A stretch of DNA of 52,504 nucleotides, taken from NCBI GenBank assembly GCA_900761995.1, contig CAAFEY010000047.1:1-52504 (forward strand), in the 5' to 3' direction. The notes under the pieces were generated by a model. That model searched no databases, was not told the DNA's origin, and was given only the letters and a program-made list of their open reading frames with translations. Made by a program: the position numbers and the translations under genes. Shown in pieces: positions 48,529-52,504 of this stretch (within the stretch, counting starts at the first letter, position 1; every line of letters starts with the position of its first letter). The stretch comes from an uncultured Collinsella sp. GTDB taxonomy: Bacteria > Actinomycetota > Coriobacteriia > Coriobacteriales > Coriobacteriaceae.

Positions 48529-51525
48529 TCGCTCGACGAGCACGCGGTTAAGCCTGCCCTCTACCAAGCGCTCGTACAGACGCCGCGTCTCGGGCTCGGG
48601 CACGCCATTGACCTGCTCCCTCAGGTGATGCATATGTCCACTGTACAGCTCGACGATATCGCGTCGTCGCCCCGCCGCACCGTAGACGCGCATAGCGCAA
48701 CGCACCATGTCCTCGCGCGCCGTCTCTTGCCGCAGCCCCGACTCCACCAGCCATACCGCCGACTGCAGGTCGTTTTCTTCTAGGGCGGCATTCGCGCCCC
48801 GAATCATGCAGTCGATATACTTCGATTCCATAATGCGCCGCATACGCAAAAAGTAAGTGGGATTACAGCCATTGGGAACATACAACGGGCCGGCGTAGAG
48901 CTGCTCGATCTTAAGGCACAGCTCGACCAGATGGGGCCCGCGCGCACCCGTGCGATTTCCCAAAACTTCGCGGCTTATCTGATCAAACAACCGCACGTCA
49001 GTCTTGACGTAATCGCCGTTAAGCCCAATGCACTCGTTTTGGATCAGCACACACGACTTGCCGTCCGGTGTCGGCCCCAAGGCCGAACGCAGGCGCGATA
49101 TCGTCGAGTACAGATTGTTACGAGCGCTATTGAACTCGGCATGGGGCCACAGCTCCATAGCCAGCGTCTCGCGGTCGACCAGTGTATCCATGCCCAGCGC
49201 AAGTCGCTCGGCAAGCGTCGCCGCTTTCTTGCGGCGCCACATCTTATCCGTGATGGGAAACCCGTCGCGCTCGGCGCGAAACGCCCCAAACATGCGGATC
49301 TCGATATGGCCAATCACATCGACACCCTCGGCATCGCCGGCCTGGAACAGACGCTCGCCTTCGCCCTCAAAGTCGTCACGCAGCGAATACCGCGACAGCT
49401 CGCGCACCGGGAGCTTCTTTCGAATTCTAGCAGCCGGCTCACCCAGACAATGCATCGCAAGACGCGCAAACAGCCGATACGACGGATCCAAAATCCCCGG
49501 GCGGTTCATGGACATCCAGGCTGCAAGGTCGCTATCGCGGCCCGCGGAGGCCAAATGCAGCGCCACCATCCAAGCCTCGGCACCACCGACCTGCGTCCGA
49601 CTCAAATCGAGCAGCTCTGCCTCTTCGCGCACCGATACCATCGATGTATTGCGTAAGTACGCCGCGCGCTCTAGCAGCAGCGCGTTGTCGCGTATGTATC
49701 CAATCGATTCCTCGGCAAGCCTAAGCACCTGCACCGCACGGAATTTGGCATTGACCGGACGCCCCTCAGCCAACGACTGCCAGCCTTCTAGTATCAAGCC
49801 AAACAACTGGACTTGATTGTCACGCACACGCACGGCAAAACGGTCGAGCTCATTGAATGCCTGCTCGTCGGTCACCGGCATGCCGGCAAACAGGCGCCGC
49901 GCCGATAACACCATGCGCACCCAGATGGCGAGCGCTCGGATTCCACGCGCTTCGAGTGCCTCGAGCGTCAGAGCCATCTCGTCATCACGCTCGTCAGTCC
50001 CCGCATACGACCCATCAAATAGCTCCGTCAACATGCGGTCCGCGCGCACAAACGTCCCCGCGATATCGAGCTCACAATCGTAGGCTTTATCCGTTTTGAG
50101 CCCCGCGAGGATCTCGCCACCCTTCGCCCGCTCGGTCAGTCCATGCTTTATCTCGACATGTGCGGACAGCATGTCGAGTGCGGCACAAGACGCCTCGCTT
50201 TCCAACGCCGTATGGCTTGCCGGAAGCCCCAGACCACTATCTCCATAACAGGCGGCCGTAAACGCGTGCGCCACCTTCCACGACACGGGATTGAGCTCGG
50301 AAATCGCTTGTTCGCCCGCACGCTCGATAATTGAGGCCATATACCGCGCAAGCTTTGTATTGGAGACGCTCACCGCCGCCAGATAGATGCCGAGCGCCTC
50401 GTCAGGCGTCGGCTCCGATGCCTGGCCATCTGCCTCGGTCTTTCCCAGCGCCGCGCGGCAGACATCCCCTCCATGCCCCGTCAGGGCCAGATCGACCCCA
50501 TACTGCCCGACAAGCTCCAACACCGCGCTGCGGTCCAAAAACGCGTCGGCGAGGTCCATCGCGGTATCGCAGCGCCCCGCTTTAATCAATATACGCGCCG
50601 CCCGCACAACGAGTTCGGGGCGAATTTCGGCGACCAGCTTGCGCAATCGCAGGCGTGCGTTGTCCTCGGTACCCAAGCAGGTAAAGCTCCGGTCTGCCGG
50701 ATCAACGCCAAAAATGGGATAATCGCGGACAAGATAGGACTGGTCAATCGCCGAAAGCCTAACACCGCAAGCCTCGAGCTCCGAAATATTGCCCTCACCC
50801 ATTAAGACCATCAAGCATGCCACACTAAACAGGGCGTTGTTCTCGAGCGACGCCAGATCAACAAGTGCCGCACCGTAGATATTGACGATCTCGTTTTCGA
50901 GCATCTGGGCAACGTCTCCCTGCCCGTATAGTCCCGACTGCATAGCCGAGACGAGCTCGGGCACGCCCTGCGTAAGCTGATAGAAGTCGAGCGATGTGCT
51001 GATCGAAAACGCCGATGCCCACGCCGAATACTCATAGGCATGCACCTTGAGCATCTGCGCGTTGACTTTAATCGAATCGCCCAGTCCATGAATCAGCTGG
51101 CGATTCGAAGGACGGCAACTCATAAAGACCCCAGCCCCCATAGCACGCAGGCTTCGGATTCGGTCGATCAGCTCCTCGGTCTCGCTCTGGCTGAGGTTAG
51201 GCACGTTATCGATTGCAATCAGGGCGTGCGGCTTGTCCTTAAGCTCTTCGGTAACGACCTCGAGCTGCATAAACACCTCGCGCCCAATGGCGCGGTCGGC
51301 CTCGATGATCCGCACGGGACCTCGCGTCGGATCGCTTTTGACCTCTTGGGTATACTGCAGCAGCACCGAGGTTTTCCCAAAGCCATCAGGCGCGTAGAGG
51401 ACTACGATGCCGGCCTTTCGGCCCTTGGCGATAAGTTCGTTCATCAAGCGATCGCGTCGTACCATATAGCTACTGCCCAGCGGCATAAGCTCGAGGTCGT
51501 CCGTATTGCCCAAATCGTTAACCAT
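48526..51525 (-). CDS. Large transcriptional regulator: STAND-type ATPase with C-terminal SARP/BTAD region
   Basis: A 999-residue cytosolic regulator. Walker A VVLYAPDGFGKTSVLLQYT is near residues 41-59, and HALIAIDNVPNLSQ near 101 is a Walker B-type strand, as in MalT-like STAND ATPases. The middle 500 residues are helical repeats likely to act as sensor. A winged helix of the OmpR/SARP type starts near 745 (IEIRMFGAFRAERDGFP), with MWRRKKAATLAERL and LYSTISRLRSALG as its DNA-contacting part, followed by a BTAD-like helical region ending in AGPLYVPNG and onward. In most SARPs the winged helix is N-terminal; here it follows the ATPase. Targets are unknown; no neighbouring gene is an obvious target. 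Confidence 0.82.
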   Translation of the reverse strand: MVNDLGNTDDLELMPLGSSYMVRRDRLMNELIAKGRKAGIVVLYAPDGFGKTSVLLQYTQEVKSDPTRGPVRIIEADRAIGREVFMQLEVVTEELKDKPHALIAIDNVPNLSQSETEELIDRIRSLRAMGAGVFMSCRPSNRQLIHGLGDSIKVNAQMLKVHAYEYSAWASAFSISTSLDFYQLTQGVPELVSAMQSGLYGQGDVAQMLENEIVNIYGAALVDLASLENNALFSVACLMVLMGEGNISELEACGVRLSAIDQSYLVRDYPIFGVDPADRSFTCLGTEDNARLRLRKLVAEIRPELVVRAARILIKAGRCDTAMDLADAFLDRSAVLELVGQYGVDLALTGHGGDVCRAALGKTEADGQASEPTPDEALGIYLAAVSVSNTKLARYMASIIERAGEQAISELNPVSWKVAHAFTAACYGDSGLGLPASHTALESEASCAALDMLSAHVEIKHGLTERAKGGEILAGLKTDKAYDCELDIAGTFVRADRMLTELFDGSYAGTDERDDEMALTLEALEARGIRALAIWVRMVLSARRLFAGMPVTDEQAFNELDRFAVRVRDNQVQLFGLILEGWQSLAEGRPVNAKFRAVQVLRLAEESIGYIRDNALLLERAAYLRNTSMVSVREEAELLDLSRTQVGGAEAWMVALHLASAGRDSDLAAWMSMNRPGILDPSYRLFARLAMHCLGEPAARIRKKLPVRELSRYSLRDDFEGEGERLFQAGDAEGVDVIGHIEIRMFGAFRAERDGFPITDKMWRRKKAATLAERLALGMDTLVDRETLAMELWPHAEFNSARNNLYSTISRLRSALGPTPDGKSCVLIQNECIGLNGDYVKTDVRLFDQISREVLGNRTGARGPHLVELCLKIEQLYAGPLYVPNGCNPTYFLRMRRIMESKYIDCMIRGANAALEENDLQSAVWLVESGLRQETAREDMVRCAMRVYGAAGRRRDIVELYSGHMHHLREQVNGVPEPETRRLYERLVEGRLNRVLVER

Positions 51526-51912
51526 GCCCGCTCCTCAACTCGACCACATGGACACCGTAACGCTAGACCATATGTATCGCTAGATGAATAGAGCGATGCT
51601 ACGGTTTAGGATGTTTGCTGGTACGCAAATGGCAAGTTTTTGTTCAGCGTGGTCCGATTGAAACTTATCCCCCAACCAATCAGTCTTTGCGCAGGTCAAT
51701 GCGCTTGCCAGCTTGTCCCATCCTTTGGCAGTGTACCTCAAATGAACGCTGTTCAATTATGTTGCGCAACTCACCTAGCGCCAGCTACCGTCTGCGACCT
51801 TTTCATAGCATTTATGCATAGTATCTGTTATGGAATGAATCATGCTGCACCAGACGCACCCGTCAAGTTCGCGGCAAGGTTTTCGTCAAGCACACGGCGT
51901 GCACTCAGCAAA
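51526..51912. other. Intergenic region between the STAND/SARP gene and nagB
   Basis: About 390 bases with no gene I can support; a 68-codon frame at 51615 has no ribosome-binding site and no family features. The stretch must hold the promoter of the regulator gene on its left side. No repeat or riboswitch was recognised. Confidence 0.4.
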
Positions 51913-51937
51913 AAGGCCCCCGCAAAGCGGAGGCCTT
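51913..51937 (-). terminator. Terminator of nagB
   Basis: Stem AAGGCCCCCGC (51913-51923) with GCGGAGGCCTT (51927-51937), one mismatch, loop AAA, followed on the minus strand by TTTTT. It lies 33 bases after the nagB stop. Confidence 0.88.
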
Positions 51938-51969
51938 CGGCAAAGCTATGTCGAGGTGATAGGCTTTCG

Positions 51970-52504
51970 CTACTCGCAGAGCGAAAGGGCGGCTTCGTCG
52001 GCAACGACAACGCAGTTGGTGTGCAGCTGCAGGATCGAGGCAGGGCACTCGGGGGTAACCGGACCAAAGCACATGTCATGCACGGCCTTGGCCTTGGCCT
52101 CGCCATTGGCGACAACCAGGATCATGCGGGCATACATGATGGTCTGAGTGCCCATGGTGTAGGCCTGACGAGGCACGTCGTCGATGCTGTCGAACAGGCG
52201 GCTGTTGGCCTGAATAGTGCTCTCGGTAAGGTCGACACAGTGCGTACCCTTGGAGAAGTGGTCATCGGGCTCGTTGAAGCCGATGTGGCCGTTGTTGCCA
52301 ATGCCGAGCAGCTGCAGATCCGGGTAACCGGCGGCGGCGACGATCTTGTCGTACTCAGAGCAGGCAGCGGCGGCGTCGGGGTTGGAACCGTCGGGCACAT
52401 GCGTGTTGTTCAGGTCGATGTTGATGTGATCGAAGAAGTTCTCACGCATAAAGTAGTGATAGCTCTGGGGATCGTCGTGCGAAAGGCCGCGATACTCGTC
52501 CAGG
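51970..52504 (-). CDS. nagB: Glucosamine-6-phosphate deaminase, 3' part
   Basis: Converts glucosamine-6-phosphate to fructose-6-phosphate and ammonia in amino sugar use. About 177 C-terminal residues are in the window; the 5' end is beyond the right edge. Visible features: LDEYRGLSHDDPQSYHYFMRENFF at the start, LGIGNNGHIGFNEP with the catalytic His and Glu of the family, and TMGTQTIMYARMILVVANGEAKA. The chain ends ALSLCE with a TAG at 51970-51972 and a terminator follows. Family identity is clear; start, promoter and operon partners cannot be seen. Confidence 0.95.
   Translation of the reverse strand, partial: LDEYRGLSHDDPQSYHYFMRENFFDHINIDLNNTHVPDGSNPDAAAACSEYDKIVAAAGYPDLQLLGIGNNGHIGFNEPDDHFSKGTHCVDLTESTIQANSRLFDSIDDVPRQAYTMGTQTIMYARMILVVANGEAKAKAVHDMCFGPVTPECPASILQLHTNCVVVADEAALSLCE

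Noticed and set aside
51615..51821. A 68-codon frame in the gap before nagB
   Set aside because: No ribosome-binding site, no recognised features, and it lies in what must be a promoter region.

Overview
The window looks like a gut member of the class Coriobacteriia, most likely Collinsella or a close relative. This is an inference from the high GC content, the gene set (type III glutamine synthetase, a one-chain MurT-GatD, split cobalamin methionine synthase, STAND/SARP regulator, paired glycerol dehydrogenases) and the tet(W)-type cargo. No 16S gene or other taxonomic marker is present.

Bases 1 to about 17,413 are the int-proximal part of an integrative element seated beside the 3' end of guaA; its other end lies left of the window. 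From the left it holds: the first 93 codons of a tet(W)-like gene with complete promoter, leader peptide and attenuator; an AT-rich strip that changes abruptly to high GC near base 920; a small unknown gene; a defence operon (ribbon-helix-helix protein, SF2 helicase, DUF4391 protein, type III Mod, type III Res); two further genes (an unknown 377-residue protein and a DUF4268 protein); and a recombination module (MobC-like protein, tyrosine integrase, excisionase-like protein, divergent Xre regulator with a repeated operator). The mod gene is split by a complete 1,831-bp IS1595-family transposon that carries a lincosamide-nucleotidyltransferase-like gene. The 8-bp target duplication and 24-bp terminal inverted repeats are visible, and removing the element plus one duplication copy restores one 639-codon reading frame.

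Bases 17,414 to 32,432 look like core chromosome: guaA, L-asparaginase, an Xre regulator facing a small unknown gene across a perfect palindrome, ychF with a DUF1648 membrane protein, a multi-cluster ferredoxin, two glycerol-dehydrogenase paralogues and an iron alcohol dehydrogenase, two repeat-type cytosolic proteins, and a MurT-GatD fusion for lipid II amidation. A short array of alternating 20-bp motifs and tRNA-Glu(UUC) follow.

Bases 33,000 to 38,436 form a sugar locus of lower GC by eye: a serine hydrolase, a PTS EIIBC, a GH4 6-phospho-alpha-glucosidase and a divergent GntR/UTRA regulator with two identical operator sites.

Bases 38,545 to the end return to core functions: type III glutamine synthetase; a metF / B12-reactivation protein / metH operon; a PFL (DUF711) protein; a 36-bp perfect inverted repeat with nothing coding inside; a SAM methyltransferase; a YhbY RNA-binding protein; a 999-residue STAND/SARP regulator; and the 3' part of nagB running off the right edge.
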